From JAGBWK01 sp964544595 (lineage in GTDB: Bacteria > Bacteroidota > Bacteroidia > Bacteroidales > Muribaculaceae): DNA of 64,000 nt. Shown here in pieces: positions 8,320 to 16,826 of the stretch. The stretch covers positions 1 through 64,000 of the forward strand of contig CAZJBM010000001.1 of NCBI GenBank assembly GCA_964544595.1. Reading direction: 5' to 3'. Position 1 is the first letter of the stretch. Every line of letters begins with the position of its first letter. The translations under genes were made by a program, and so were the position numbers. Under the pieces are notes generated by a model. It saw nothing but the letters and a program-made list of their open reading frames with translations, was not told the DNA's origin and ran no database searches.

Positions 8320-9795
8320 TTATTTCTTCCAGAATGCGCGGGTGCAAAGTATGATCACGGTGAAAATCTCGAGACGGCCTATCAGCATCAGCATCGCCAT
8401 AGTGAGTTTCGCTCCCGCCGGGAGCGCGCCAAACGAGCTGACATAATCTCCCGAGCCGAGCCCGGTGTTGCCTAAGCATGAAAACGAAGCGAAAAACGCG
8501 TCGGAAATAGGTATGTTGAATATCGTAAGCACGATGCCGCCTACGAGTATCATCCCGACGTAAAACCATAGGAACGAAGTCACCTTGTCGATAATCTCGG
8601 TCGACTTCGGCTTGCCGTTGATAGTCAGCGGATAGTAGCGGTTGGGGTAAACCATGCGGTGAAGTTCATTGCGCGAGCTTTTCCACAAATAGATGATGCG
8701 GTCCACTTTTGCGCCGCCCGAGGTCGATCCCGCGCAGGCCCCGGTGAACATCAGCAGCAGTAATATAGGTATCACCACCTCGCTCCAGTTATACAAATTC
8801 TCAACCGTGTAGCCCGTCGACGTTATCAGCGAAACCACCTGAAACATCGGGTCGACAAGCAGCTCCTTCAGATTGGAATACCCCTGAGTAATGAGCAATG
8901 TGGCGGTGATGAATAAGGTAACGGCCACGATCATGCCTACGTAGAATCTGAAATTCTCGTCGCGGATCGCTTGCTTGAACTTCCCGGTCGACACCCTGTA
9001 CATCAGCACGAAGCTTACGCCACCCAAAAACATGAACACGATGACAGCCACGCGCACATACATCGAATCCCATGCTCCGATCGACGCATTGCGAGTGGAG
9101 AATCCTCCCGTCGACACCGTCGCGAACGAGTGGCATATACTGTCGAAAAACTCCATCGGCCCGACCCACAATATCAGGCACAGCGCGACGGTCAGTATCG
9201 CGTAGATAAGCCAGAGCCGTATTGCCGTCTGCGAGATTCGGGGCTTGATTTTGTCGTGGGTCACGCCGCTCAGCTCCGCGTTAAACATCTGCATGCCTCC
9301 CGTTGAGTTTAGCGCGGGGAGCAGCGCGATAGTGAAGATTACGATACCGATACCCCCTACCCACTGCATCATGCATCGCCACATTATTATCGACCTCGGC
9401 AGCGATTCAATGTCGTTGAGAACGGTCGCCCCGGTCGTCGTGAAGCCCGACATCGCCTCAAAAAACGCATCGGCGGGGCCTAACCGCAGGCTCGAAAGCA
9501 TGAACGGTAGCATGCCGAACAGCGAGAAGACCACCCACACCGAAGCAGTCAGCAATATGCCGTCGCGCTTGCCGAGCGCATTGCTGCGAGGATGATTTAA
9601 GTAAAGTATTAAGGAGCTAATTCCCAACGTAATACCTATCGACCATGCAAACGCCTGGACGTCACTCTCGCCGTAGCATATACCAGTGATCAGAGGCACG
9701 ATCATGAACCCCGCGTTGATCATCAGCAGGAACGAAATCATCCTCAACAGCTCTGGGAGATTTATATAGCGGCGTTGTCGGCGAAACGTGGGCAC
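8320..9795 (-). CDS. trkH: TrkH family potassium uptake channel
   Basis: This is the integral-membrane K+ translocating subunit of the Trk system. The 491 residues hold about ten hydrophobic helices and four pore loops with the selectivity glycines: SGFTTTGAT (116-124), STGGFSTRN (about 230), TSTGYTVEN (about 345) and LGNTGLGSG (about 450). It lies 33 nt downstream of trkA, the gating ring gene, and both belong to the operon that starts before the 60-residue membrane protein. The C-terminal FWKK end is normal. Confidence 0.95.
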   Translation of the reverse strand: MPTFRRQRRYINLPELLRMISFLLMINAGFMIVPLITGICYGESDVQAFAWSIGITLGISSLILYLNHPRSNALGKRDGILLTASVWVVFSLFGMLPFMLSSLRLGPADAFFEAMSGFTTTGATVLNDIESLPRSIIMWRCMMQWVGGIGIVIFTIALLPALNSTGGMQMFNAELSGVTHDKIKPRISQTAIRLWLIYAILTVALCLILWVGPMEFFDSICHSFATVSTGGFSTRNASIGAWDSMYVRVAVIVFMFLGGVSFVLMYRVSTGKFKQAIRDENFRFYVGMIVAVTLFITATLLITQGYSNLKELLVDPMFQVVSLITSTGYTVENLYNWSEVVIPILLLLMFTGACAGSTSGGAKVDRIIYLWKSSRNELHRMVYPNRYYPLTINGKPKSTEIIDKVTSFLWFYVGMILVGGIVLTIFNIPISDAFFASFSCLGNTGLGSGDYVSSFGALPAGAKLTMAMLMLIGRLEIFTVIILCTRAFWKK

Positions 9796-9828
9796 TTCTC
9801 TGCGGTTTTTTAGGAGTTGGTTAATTGG

Positions 9829-11166
9829 TTAATTGAAAAGTTTCTCTATCTTGTGTATTACGCCCGATGTGCAGAACACCACCACGCGGTCGCCTGGCTG
9901 AATCACCGTGTTGCCGTTGACAAGCACCCCGCGCCCGTTGCGCACGAGGCCGCCTATCGTCATGTCGCGCGACAGCTTCAGATTCTTTACCGGGGCTTTC
10001 GTCACCTTTGCCCCCTCCTTAACCTCAAGCTCCGCGACTTCGGCGTCGGCCAGCGAAAGGAATTTCGACGACTCTGAGTCCTCCGCGAGTAGTATCTGGA
10101 ATATCTTAGACGACGCGAGCAGCTTCTTGTTGATGATGGTGCCGATGTTTAGTCCTTCGGCTTCAGAGATAAACTGTATGTTCTCAACCTCGGCTATCGT
10201 TTTAGGCACGCCGAACTCTTTGGCCGACAGCGAGGCAAGGATATTGGTTTCGGAGCTCTCGGTCAAGGCCACGAAAGCGTCGATTTCCTCGATGCCTTCG
10301 TCGATCAGAATATCGTTGTCGCGGGCGTCGCCATGGATAATATCGCAGTTGGGGCAACGCTGAGGCAGCTCGCGGCAGCGGTCGAGGTTGGCCTCGATAA
10401 TCTTTATCTTGTATTCCGAGCCGAGCATCCTGGTCAGCGACACAGCTATGCGACTGCCCCCCATGATCATGATTTTGCGCATCACGCGGTTCTGCTTGCC
10501 GCACAATTCGCGCAGCTCGTCGACATGTTCCGGGGTAGTGGTGAAGAATACGATGTCGCCTGAGCTTATCACGTCGTCGCCGCGAGGTATGATGGTCTCG
10601 TGGCGGCGCGATATTGCAGCGACGTGAAAGTTGTGGTTGCTCATCGTAAGATCTTTAAGCATCTGACCCACTATCGACGAGTTTTCGCGGATCTTCACGC
10701 CAATGAGTATAAGCTCCCCTTTGTGGAGCTCAAACCATTGCCGCGCCCAGGGATGCTGCAGTGCCGTCTTGATTTCGAGGGCGGCGAGATACTCCGGGTA
10801 GATAAGCACGTTGATGCCATGCTGCAAAAAGAATTGGCGATGGTCGGTCGACAGATACTCGATATTGTCGATTCGCGCCACCGTGCGCGTCGCACCGAGT
10901 GATTTCGCTATCTCGCAAGCTATCAGGTTGGTATCCTCGTAGGGGGTGACGGCTATGAACAGGTCGCAGTCTTCGTCGGCCCCGGCTTCTCTTAGAGCGG
11001 CGAACGACGACGGGCTGCCTATCTGGGTCATCAGGTTGTAGTTGGAGTCGATGCGGGCAAGCTTGTCGGCATCGTTGTCGACAAGTATTATATCCTGCTC
11101 CTCCGACGAGAGCAACTTGGCTAAATGCTGGCCGACTTCTCCGGCCCCTACTATTACGATTCGCAA
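9829..11166 (-). CDS. trkA: Trk system potassium transporter TrkA (RCK/KTN)
   Basis: This cytosolic regulator binds nucleotides and gates TrkH. The 445 residues form two tandem RCK units, each with a Rossmann TrkA-N domain and a TrkA-C domain. The first begins MRIVIVGAGEVGQHLA (GxGxxG at 7-12) and the second has MRKIMIMGGSRIAVSL near residue 228, with a less canonical glycine pattern. The C-terminal domains carry GDDVISSGD and GNTVIQPGDRVVVF. The gene follows dxs after 18 nt and precedes trkH by 33 nt. Confidence 0.95.
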   Translation of the reverse strand: MRIVIVGAGEVGQHLAKLLSSEEQDIILVDNDADKLARIDSNYNLMTQIGSPSSFAALREAGADEDCDLFIAVTPYEDTNLIACEIAKSLGATRTVARIDNIEYLSTDHRQFFLQHGINVLIYPEYLAALEIKTALQHPWARQWFELHKGELILIGVKIRENSSIVGQMLKDLTMSNHNFHVAAISRRHETIIPRGDDVISSGDIVFFTTTPEHVDELRELCGKQNRVMRKIMIMGGSRIAVSLTRMLGSEYKIKIIEANLDRCRELPQRCPNCDIIHGDARDNDILIDEGIEEIDAFVALTESSETNILASLSAKEFGVPKTIAEVENIQFISEAEGLNIGTIINKKLLASSKIFQILLAEDSESSKFLSLADAEVAELEVKEGAKVTKAPVKNLKLSRDMTIGGLVRNGRGVLVNGNTVIQPGDRVVVFCTSGVIHKIEKLFN

Positions 11167-11184
11167 TGCGGCGGTGGTGTTTAG

Positions 11185-13098
11185 TTAGTGATTTATTGTT
11201 TCTTCGGTCGCTTCTCCGCTTAGCGTCTTCTCTACGGCTTCGGCTATCGAGTCGGCGTCGAGTCGGCATTGTTTATAGAGTTGAGCCACAGTGCCGTGGC
11301 TGATAAACTCGTCGGGAACGGCTATACGCTTCAATGGGCGGTTGATATTGTGGTCAGATAGCCATGTCGCTACCGCGGCCCCTAAGCCGCCGTGGATCGA
11401 TGCGTCCTCTACCGTGAATATCGGCGCGTTTTTATCAACGGCTTCCCGCAGTATCTCGTCGTCGATAGGCTTTAGGAAAATCATGTCGTAGTGTGCCACG
11501 CTGAATTTCCCTTTTAGCTTGTCAATGGCCTTGGCTGCCTCGTCGGCTATAGGGCCGAGCGAGAGTATTACCGCGTCCGACCCCTCCGCGAGTTTGCGTC
11601 CTTTACCTATAGAGAGTTCGCTCATCTCGTTTTGCCAGTGGAGGTTCTTGCCGCTTCCGCGCGGGTAGCGTATGGCAAATGGGCCGTCGTCGTGTCGCGA
11701 GGCGGTCAGCATAAGGTTGCGGAGAGTCATCTCGTCCGACGGCGACGATACTATCATTCCCGGTATGGCCGATAGGTAGCTCAGGTCGTAAAGCCCATGG
11801 TGGGTCACTCCATCCTCCCCGACGATGCCGGCGCGGTCGATGCAGAATACCACCGGAAGCCGCGCTATCGCCACATCGTGGATTATATGGTCGTAGCCGC
11901 GCTGCAGAAATGAGGAGTAAATCGCCACAAACGGCTTCATCCCCGCTTTGGCCAGGCCACCTGCGAATGTTACGGCATGGCCCTCTGAAATGCCTACGTC
12001 GAAGGTGCGGTCGGGCATAGCCTTCTCCAGCTCTGATATCGATGTGCCGGAGGGCATAGCCGCCGTTATGCCTACTATGCGGCTGTCATTCTCCGCGAGC
12101 TCAACGAGCGTCTTGCCGAATACCTCTTGGTATTTAGGCGGCTGCTGCGTTTTAGGCTTAAGCCGCTCCCCGGTTTCGGGATCGAATTTGCCCGGAGCGT
12201 GCCAGCATGCGGGGTCTTTTTCGGCGGGAGCGTACCCTTTGCCCTTCACCGTGCGCAGGTGGAGGAGTTTAGGCCCTTTGAGGTCTTTAATATCGTTGAG
12301 TACCCTTACTATTCGCTTTATGTCGTGGCCGTCAAATGGCCCGAAGTATCTTATGTTCAGTCCCTCGAAAATATTTTGCTGCTTCGACAGGAGCGATTTT
12401 AGCGAGTTATTGAAGCGCAATATCGAGCTTTTGCTTCCTTCCTTCACCAGATGCAGCTTACGCAGCCCCTTGTACACCTTATAGCGGAAGGCGTTGTAGG
12501 CGGGCGACGTGTTGAGCTGCGCGAGGTAGGAGTGCAGTGACCCTACGTTGCGGTCGATCGACATATCGTTGTCGTTGAGTATGATCAACAGGTCGTTAGG
12601 GGTATTGGCTGCGTTGTTCAGCCCCTCGAAGGCGAGGCCGCCGCTTATCGAAGCGTCGCCGATAACGGCTATCACGTGGCGCGGCGGCTCATCCTGTTTG
12701 AGCGTCGAGGCCACCGACATTCCGAGCGCGGCCGAAACCGAGTTCGACGCATGGCCGGCTGTGAATGTGTCGTATTCGCTCTCGTCAGGGTTTGGGAAGC
12801 CGCTGAGACCCCCATATTTGCGGTTCTCGCCGAATCTCGAACGTCGTCCAGTCAGTATTTTGTGGGGATAAGCCTGGTGCCCAACATCCCATACTATCTT
12901 GTCGTAGGGGGTGTTGAACACATAGTGCAGGGCCACCGTCAGCTCCACGGCGCCCATGCTCGACGCAAAATGCCCCGGGTTGTCCGACAGCTGGGCTATC
13001 AGAAACTCGCGTATTTCGGCGCACACTTCCGGCAGCAGCTCTGCGTCGAGTTTACGCAGGTCGGCCGGGTATTCGATATGTTGCAGATACTCGCTCAA
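11185..13098 (-). CDS. dxs: 1-deoxy-D-xylulose-5-phosphate synthase
   Basis: Dxs condenses pyruvate and glyceraldehyde 3-phosphate with thiamine diphosphate, the first step of the MEP isoprenoid pathway. The 637-residue protein has the N-terminal TPP domain (SSMGAVELTVALH, VGHQAYPHKILTGR, and the metal/TPP motif IGDASISGG ... NDNDMSI), the central domain with DRAGIVGEDGVTHHG, and the C-terminal transketolase-like domain. The length is normal. ispD of the same pathway lies at 37.8-38.5 kb. The gene is second in a unit of small membrane protein, dxs, trkA and trkH. No functional link between isoprenoids and K+ uptake is implied by the sequence. Confidence 0.97.
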   Translation of the reverse strand: MSEYLQHIEYPADLRKLDAELLPEVCAEIREFLIAQLSDNPGHFASSMGAVELTVALHYVFNTPYDKIVWDVGHQAYPHKILTGRRSRFGENRKYGGLSGFPNPDESEYDTFTAGHASNSVSAALGMSVASTLKQDEPPRHVIAVIGDASISGGLAFEGLNNAANTPNDLLIILNDNDMSIDRNVGSLHSYLAQLNTSPAYNAFRYKVYKGLRKLHLVKEGSKSSILRFNNSLKSLLSKQQNIFEGLNIRYFGPFDGHDIKRIVRVLNDIKDLKGPKLLHLRTVKGKGYAPAEKDPACWHAPGKFDPETGERLKPKTQQPPKYQEVFGKTLVELAENDSRIVGITAAMPSGTSISELEKAMPDRTFDVGISEGHAVTFAGGLAKAGMKPFVAIYSSFLQRGYDHIIHDVAIARLPVVFCIDRAGIVGEDGVTHHGLYDLSYLSAIPGMIVSSPSDEMTLRNLMLTASRHDDGPFAIRYPRGSGKNLHWQNEMSELSIGKGRKLAEGSDAVILSLGPIADEAAKAIDKLKGKFSVAHYDMIFLKPIDDEILREAVDKNAPIFTVEDASIHGGLGAAVATWLSDHNINRPLKRIAVPDEFISHGTVAQLYKQCRLDADSIAEAVEKTLSGEATEETINH

Positions 13099-13128
13099 TT
13101 TCGTTGGTTTTGGAGAGAGCCTGAAATC

Positions 13129-13311
13129 TTATTTCTTGAAATACTTTTTGTATAGCGGCACGAAGATGATGATTGCGGAGAACACTATCGGCAGCAGCGT
13201 GCGCAGGTTTATCTCCGAGTGCGTGCGTATGAGTATATCGATGTAAAACCAGCAAATGGCCACATACAGCACCCCGATTATCGCGAAAACCGCTATTGTA
13301 GATTTATTCAT
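13129..13311 (-). CDS. Small two-helix membrane protein, unknown function
   Basis: A 60-residue protein with two predicted membrane segments (about 6-28 and 38-54) and a lysine-rich end (YKKYFKK), which suggests a cytoplasmic C-terminus. I do not recognise a family. It is likely real: it has a perfect Bacteroidota promoter just upstream (13342-13373), its ATG is about 31 nt after the -7 box, and it lies 30 nt in front of dxs on the same strand as first gene of the operon. Other explanations are a leader peptide or a spurious frame, but the hydrophobic pattern argues against chance. Confidence 0.65.
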   Translation of the reverse strand: MNKSTIAVFAIIGVLYVAICWFYIDILIRTHSEINLRTLLPIVFSAIIIFVPLYKKYFKK

Positions 13312-13341
13312 CGCTGAGGATTTTTCTTCGTGTTCAATTCA

Positions 13342-13373
13342 CAAAGTTACTACCTTTTCCCCGAATATCCAAA
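13342..13373 (-). promoter_or_regulatory. Promoter of the small-protein-dxs-trkA-trkH operon
   Basis: Minus strand TTTG (13370-13373), 20 nt, TAACTTTG (13342-13349). This is a perfect Bacteroidota promoter. The leader before ATG 13311 is about 25 nt. Confidence 0.8.
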
Positions 13374-13438
13374 ATAATCTCGTCGCCCTCTTTTTTCCGC
13401 TTTCCTCCGTGTTCTCTCAGCCGCTCCGATGTCAGGCA

Positions 13439-13472
13439 TAAAAAATGGGCGCGGATTCAGCTCCGCGCCCAT
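13439..13472 (-). terminator. Intrinsic terminator after the pectate lyase gene
   Basis: Minus strand: ATGGGCGCGGA, 6-nt loop, TCCGCGCCCAT, then TTTTTTA. The stem is 11 bp and GC-rich, and lies 51 nt past the pectate lyase stop. Confidence 0.88.
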
Positions 13473-13522
13473 TCTTAGATATGAAATCTTGCGAAAATTC
13501 GTGATTTCGATGAGTGAGTCGA

Positions 13523-15919
13523 TTAGTTCGCGAGAATGATGGTAAGGCCTACGATGTTGAGGCCGCCCGTTGAGTTATTCTCGATTTTGACGTAAACCTC
13601 GTCGTTCGATTTTACCACCGACGACCAGTCTTTCTCTACCACGCCTTTCTTGCTTGCGTCGGTAGCGACCTCTTTATAGGTCGCGCCGCCGTCGGTGCTG
13701 ATCTGCACGGAGGTCTTGTAAGAGCCGGTGCGGAGCATCTTGGCCTTGAATGTCGCGAGGCTGGGGCATTTGAATATCACGTAGCCGCCCGATTTGGCGA
13801 GCTGGATCGAGCCGGTGCTGTCAAAGGGATAGTCGGCGTTGGTGAAATCGGCTTTGTGCGAGCTGCCTTCGCTGAGGATTATGGTGCCGTCGGCTATCCA
13901 GGCCGCGATTTGAGCTGCGTTCTCTTCGCCGAAAGTGAAGTATGAGCCGTCGGCGTTGCCGATGAGTACTTCGCCCTGCTCCACTGGGTCGTCGCCGCCG
14001 CCTGTGCCGGGATCTACCGAGCCGAGGGCCGCGTTACCGTTGCCTTGGGGGAATTCGTCGCCCTCAGTCGCGTCGCCGCCGGGGTTGGTATAGCCTTTGC
14101 CGCCGTTACCGATTGTCAGGCCATAGAAGCCTACGAGCCATGAATCGTAGTTCTGAAGTGTTGACGAGAGTTCTGATATTACGTCGTAGTTTTTATCCTG
14201 GATGTTGTTGTTGAATGTCCAGCGGAAGTCGCCGTGGTTGATTCGGCCTGCGCCGTAGAAGCCCTTAACGATTGTGGGCACGTCGGCTGCCGCGTCGGGC
14301 GTGTAGGCATACATCAGTGAAGAGTTGGTATCCCAATTTGAGTAGGTGTCGCCGCCCGATTTGGCGGTAACCGACGAGGGTACTTGCGCGTCGCGTGAGG
14401 GAGCTTCCCATGCGTCGAATTCTACGGTGTTGGTCTCGCTCCATGGGCGATACCAGTACTTGCCGCACATTATGTTGCCGTAAGATTTAACCGAGCCGCC
14501 GGTCTCGCTTGAGAAGGTGCCTTTGCCGTCACCGTCGAGTATGTCTGAGCCTTGGAGCGAAGTGAGAATGGGGTGGGGGCAGTTGCGGAAGTAGTTGGCC
14601 TCTACAAATGCGTCTGCTCCGGTGGTCGCGCCCACGCCGTATTTGGCTGTGCCGTCGTAGTAGTTGTTGTAGACGTGCACGCTCATTGTGCGTATACGCG
14701 GGTGGCGCGAATCGCTGTGGTCAAACCAGTTGTGGTGGTAAGTGATCCAGTTGGGGCCCGACTCGCTCTTCATGCCGCAAAGGAAGGTTTTGCCGCTGTC
14801 CCAGAAGCGGTTGTAGCTTATGGTTACATATTGCGAGTCGCCCTTGGTGTCAAGAGAGCCGTCACCTTTTGCCTGGTCCGATGCGCTGCCTTTTTGTCCG
14901 TAGAATACGTCGCAGTTGTGGATCCATATATGAGCGTTGTCGGTGTCGAGCGAGAATCCGTCGTCCATAAACCACATCATGCCTAAGTTGCGGAGCTCGA
15001 TTGAGAGCGAGTTGCGTATAAGCATACCGAATCCGTGGATAGTGGCGTCGTCGCCGATACCCTCGATAGTGATGTTCATAGGTATGCTGTTGTTCTTACC
15101 CTTTATTTGGAGGCCTTCAGCCGAAGAGTTGAGCGCATCCATGTCGCTATCGGTAACTCGGCCCACGATACGGAAAGCGATAGGGGTTGAGTCGGCGCCC
15201 TTCTCATATTTTCCAATGATTGCCTGCATACCAACGCATGTTTCGGTAGTGCCTTTTGACGCGCTGGTGATCACGTCGGTAGTGATTGTCTTGGCTGTTT
15301 CGGCGGTCACGTAAAATACTTTGGCGTTTGCTTTGAGCGTGCCGTCATTGTTATATGCGCCGATACCGTCGTTGTAGTTGAAGTGGGCGAAGCCCGAGCG
15401 GTCGTGAGCCTTCACCGAGAGTGTGCTGGTTTCGGAGGCTTTCGATTCGTCGGCAGTGCCGTTGATTACGGGCACAACTTTCATCACGTAGTCGCCTGCT
15501 TTAAGACCTACCATGTCGGCGCGGCCGTATGCGCCATAGTTGCGCACAAGCTCGTTGTCGATGCGGGTGTATTCGCCGTCGGCGGGCTTAACGTAAACCT
15601 CATAGCTCGCCGCTTCAGCCATGTTCTCCCATTTCACGTAAGTGGTTTCAAACCATCCGGCCGCTTCGGTCAGCACCACGTGGCCTATGGTGTTTTTCAC
15701 GAACGAAATGCGAGCGATGTTACCGTTGTAGGAGGTGGGGTTGCCCGAGAGCGGATTGACGGTTACGCTGCCGTTGGTGTTGAAATCGATGCTCTGGAGC
15801 TCAGCGGTGTTGTACGATTCCACCGAGCCATTGTTGAGCGTGATGTTCGCTTTGTTTTGGGCAGAAGCCGAGCCAAAAGCGCAGATGGCCGCAAGCATTA
15901 AAATATTTGATTTTTTCAT
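13523..15919 (-). CDS. Secreted pectate lyase, polysaccharide lyase family 1-like
   Basis: It probably cleaves polygalacturonate by Ca2+-dependent beta-elimination outside the cytoplasm. The 798 residues comprise a signal peptide (1-20, cut after SASA), a short N-terminal beta region (25-75), a fibronectin-III-like stretch (about 80-170), a right-handed parallel beta-helix (about 190-530), and a C-terminal beta-sandwich (about 640-798, possibly carbohydrate binding). The helix carries the PL1 hallmarks: DGSLDTKGDSQYVTISYN (353-370, Ca2+ ligands) and HSDSRHPRIR (401-410), whose arginines include the catalytic base. There is no type IX sorting tail at its C-terminus. It lies 9 nt downstream of a small secreted protein gene that does carry such a tail, in the same operon. 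Confidence 0.9.
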   Translation of the reverse strand: MKKSNILMLAAICAFGSASAQNKANITLNNGSVESYNTAELQSIDFNTNGSVTVNPLSGNPTSYNGNIARISFVKNTIGHVVLTEAAGWFETTYVKWENMAEAASYEVYVKPADGEYTRIDNELVRNYGAYGRADMVGLKAGDYVMKVVPVINGTADESKASETSTLSVKAHDRSGFAHFNYNDGIGAYNNDGTLKANAKVFYVTAETAKTITTDVITSASKGTTETCVGMQAIIGKYEKGADSTPIAFRIVGRVTDSDMDALNSSAEGLQIKGKNNSIPMNITIEGIGDDATIHGFGMLIRNSLSIELRNLGMMWFMDDGFSLDTDNAHIWIHNCDVFYGQKGSASDQAKGDGSLDTKGDSQYVTISYNRFWDSGKTFLCGMKSESGPNWITYHHNWFDHSDSRHPRIRTMSVHVYNNYYDGTAKYGVGATTGADAFVEANYFRNCPHPILTSLQGSDILDGDGKGTFSSETGGSVKSYGNIMCGKYWYRPWSETNTVEFDAWEAPSRDAQVPSSVTAKSGGDTYSNWDTNSSLMYAYTPDAAADVPTIVKGFYGAGRINHGDFRWTFNNNIQDKNYDVISELSSTLQNYDSWLVGFYGLTIGNGGKGYTNPGGDATEGDEFPQGNGNAALGSVDPGTGGGDDPVEQGEVLIGNADGSYFTFGEENAAQIAAWIADGTIILSEGSSHKADFTNADYPFDSTGSIQLAKSGGYVIFKCPSLATFKAKMLRTGSYKTSVQISTDGGATYKEVATDASKKGVVEKDWSSVVKSNDEVYVKIENNSTGGLNIVGLTIILAN

Positions 15920-15928
15920 GGCTTCTGA

Positions 15929-16363
15929 TTATTTTACGAATTTGACGATTTGGTTGCCGGCGCGGAGAATGTAAGCGCCCTGATTGAGGCCTGAGAGGTC
16001 GATTACGGCTTTCGAGTCGGCGGCTACAGCCGAGGCGCATTTTATTCCATGAAGATTATACACTTCTGCGACTGTGCCGTTGGCGAGGCCTTCCACAATC
16101 ATCTGATTGCCGACAACGCCGGTGAAAACCCCTGTTTCCAACCCCTCGATAGAGCTTAACTGTATGTTGTGGATTTCTACGGCTTCCATATCGTGAGTGT
16201 CCGACGTGTTGTCGTCGTAATGAAGCACCACGTTATCACCGTCGAAAGTGATTTTGCTGACAACTTTATCCACGGGCGAGCCGTTGATTGTCAATGTGTG
16301 GCTGGCGAACGCCGAAGCCCCGAAGAGCATTAGGGCCGCAGCCGCCGTGATTAATTTTTTCAT
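15929..16363 (-). CDS. Small secreted protein with type IX-like C-terminal domain
   Basis: The 144 residues hold a signal peptide (MKKLITAAAALMLFGASAFA), a short beta-rich region (LTINGSPVDKVVSKITFDGD) and a C-terminal part (about 75-144) that resembles the Por/type IX secretion sorting domain: VYNLHGIKCAS, LSGLNQGAYILRAG, KFVK. The tail fits a much larger cargo, so a protein that is nearly all tail is odd. Its N-terminal beta motif resembles the N-terminus of the pectate lyase encoded 9 nt downstream. It may be a partner, a regulator or a remnant of a larger enzyme. It is first gene of the operon with a -7 box at 16402-16409. Confidence 0.75.
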   Translation of the reverse strand: MKKLITAAAALMLFGASAFASHTLTINGSPVDKVVSKITFDGDNVVLHYDDNTSDTHDMEAVEIHNIQLSSIEGLETGVFTGVVGNQMIVEGLANGTVAEVYNLHGIKCASAVAADSKAVIDLSGLNQGAYILRAGNQIVKFVK

Positions 16364-16401
16364 GACTATTGATTTATTGAATTTGTATATTTTTCTGGTT
16401 G

Positions 16402-16409
16402 CAAAATTA
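16402..16409 (-). promoter_or_regulatory. -7 box of the pectate lyase operon
   Basis: Minus strand TAATTTTG, a perfect TAnnTTTG match, 39 nt before ATG 16363. No exact TTTG -33 element is seen at 17-23 nt. Confidence 0.5.
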
Positions 16410-16826
16410 CTATGACTAATTATGAAAAATGGTGGAAAATATTTCGCAAAAAGTGATAAAATCCGTCAAACTGCCATCTGAAAGCCTCTCAGCCTTCCTA
16501 ACTATCATCTCAACCTTAATCTCCTTAACCCCTTTTTTAGTGGGGCAATCAGATATGAAGTGCGCATCTTATGGAGCGTGTCGAAGTGTCGCCGCAAGCA
16601 AAACGTGTGGCAAACATATATGGAGCGTGCGTCTTTAGGCGCACGAAAGAGAAACGACGCTAATAAGTTTATTCCATAAATAATCACTTCTTGATAATTC
16701 ATGTATCCAATGGGGGTACCTCGAACATGAATCCGCCGCTTATCCCCGAGATTCATAAGCCATAATACGACGTTAGCCCGGCTACACGATATTGCGGTCG
16801 GGCTAACTTATCGGTAACTTAGGAGA
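16410..16826. other. Intergenic stretch with decayed repeat material
   Basis: This lies between the pectate lyase operon promoter and nqrF. Besides the hairpin repeat at 16617-16656, the minus strand contains CTTCATATCTGATTGCC, which recurs (CTTCATATCTGATTGCC) right after the hairpin repeat near 27100. I see no gene. The two or three short ORFs here lack coding features. Confidence 0.6.
16617..16656 (-). repeat. Hairpin repeat, copy in the pectate lyase-nqr gap
   Basis: Minus strand: TTTCTCTTTC, then the hairpin GTGCGCCTAAAGACGCAC, then GCTCCATAT. The same flanks and hairpin occur at 28377-28414, and with different arms at 27071-27110 and 28535-28574. Confidence 0.8.

Noticed and set aside
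10730..11269. 179-codon ORF antisense to or out of frame with trkA and dxs
   Set aside because: It is arginine-rich shadow coding caused by GC-rich third positions of the real genes.
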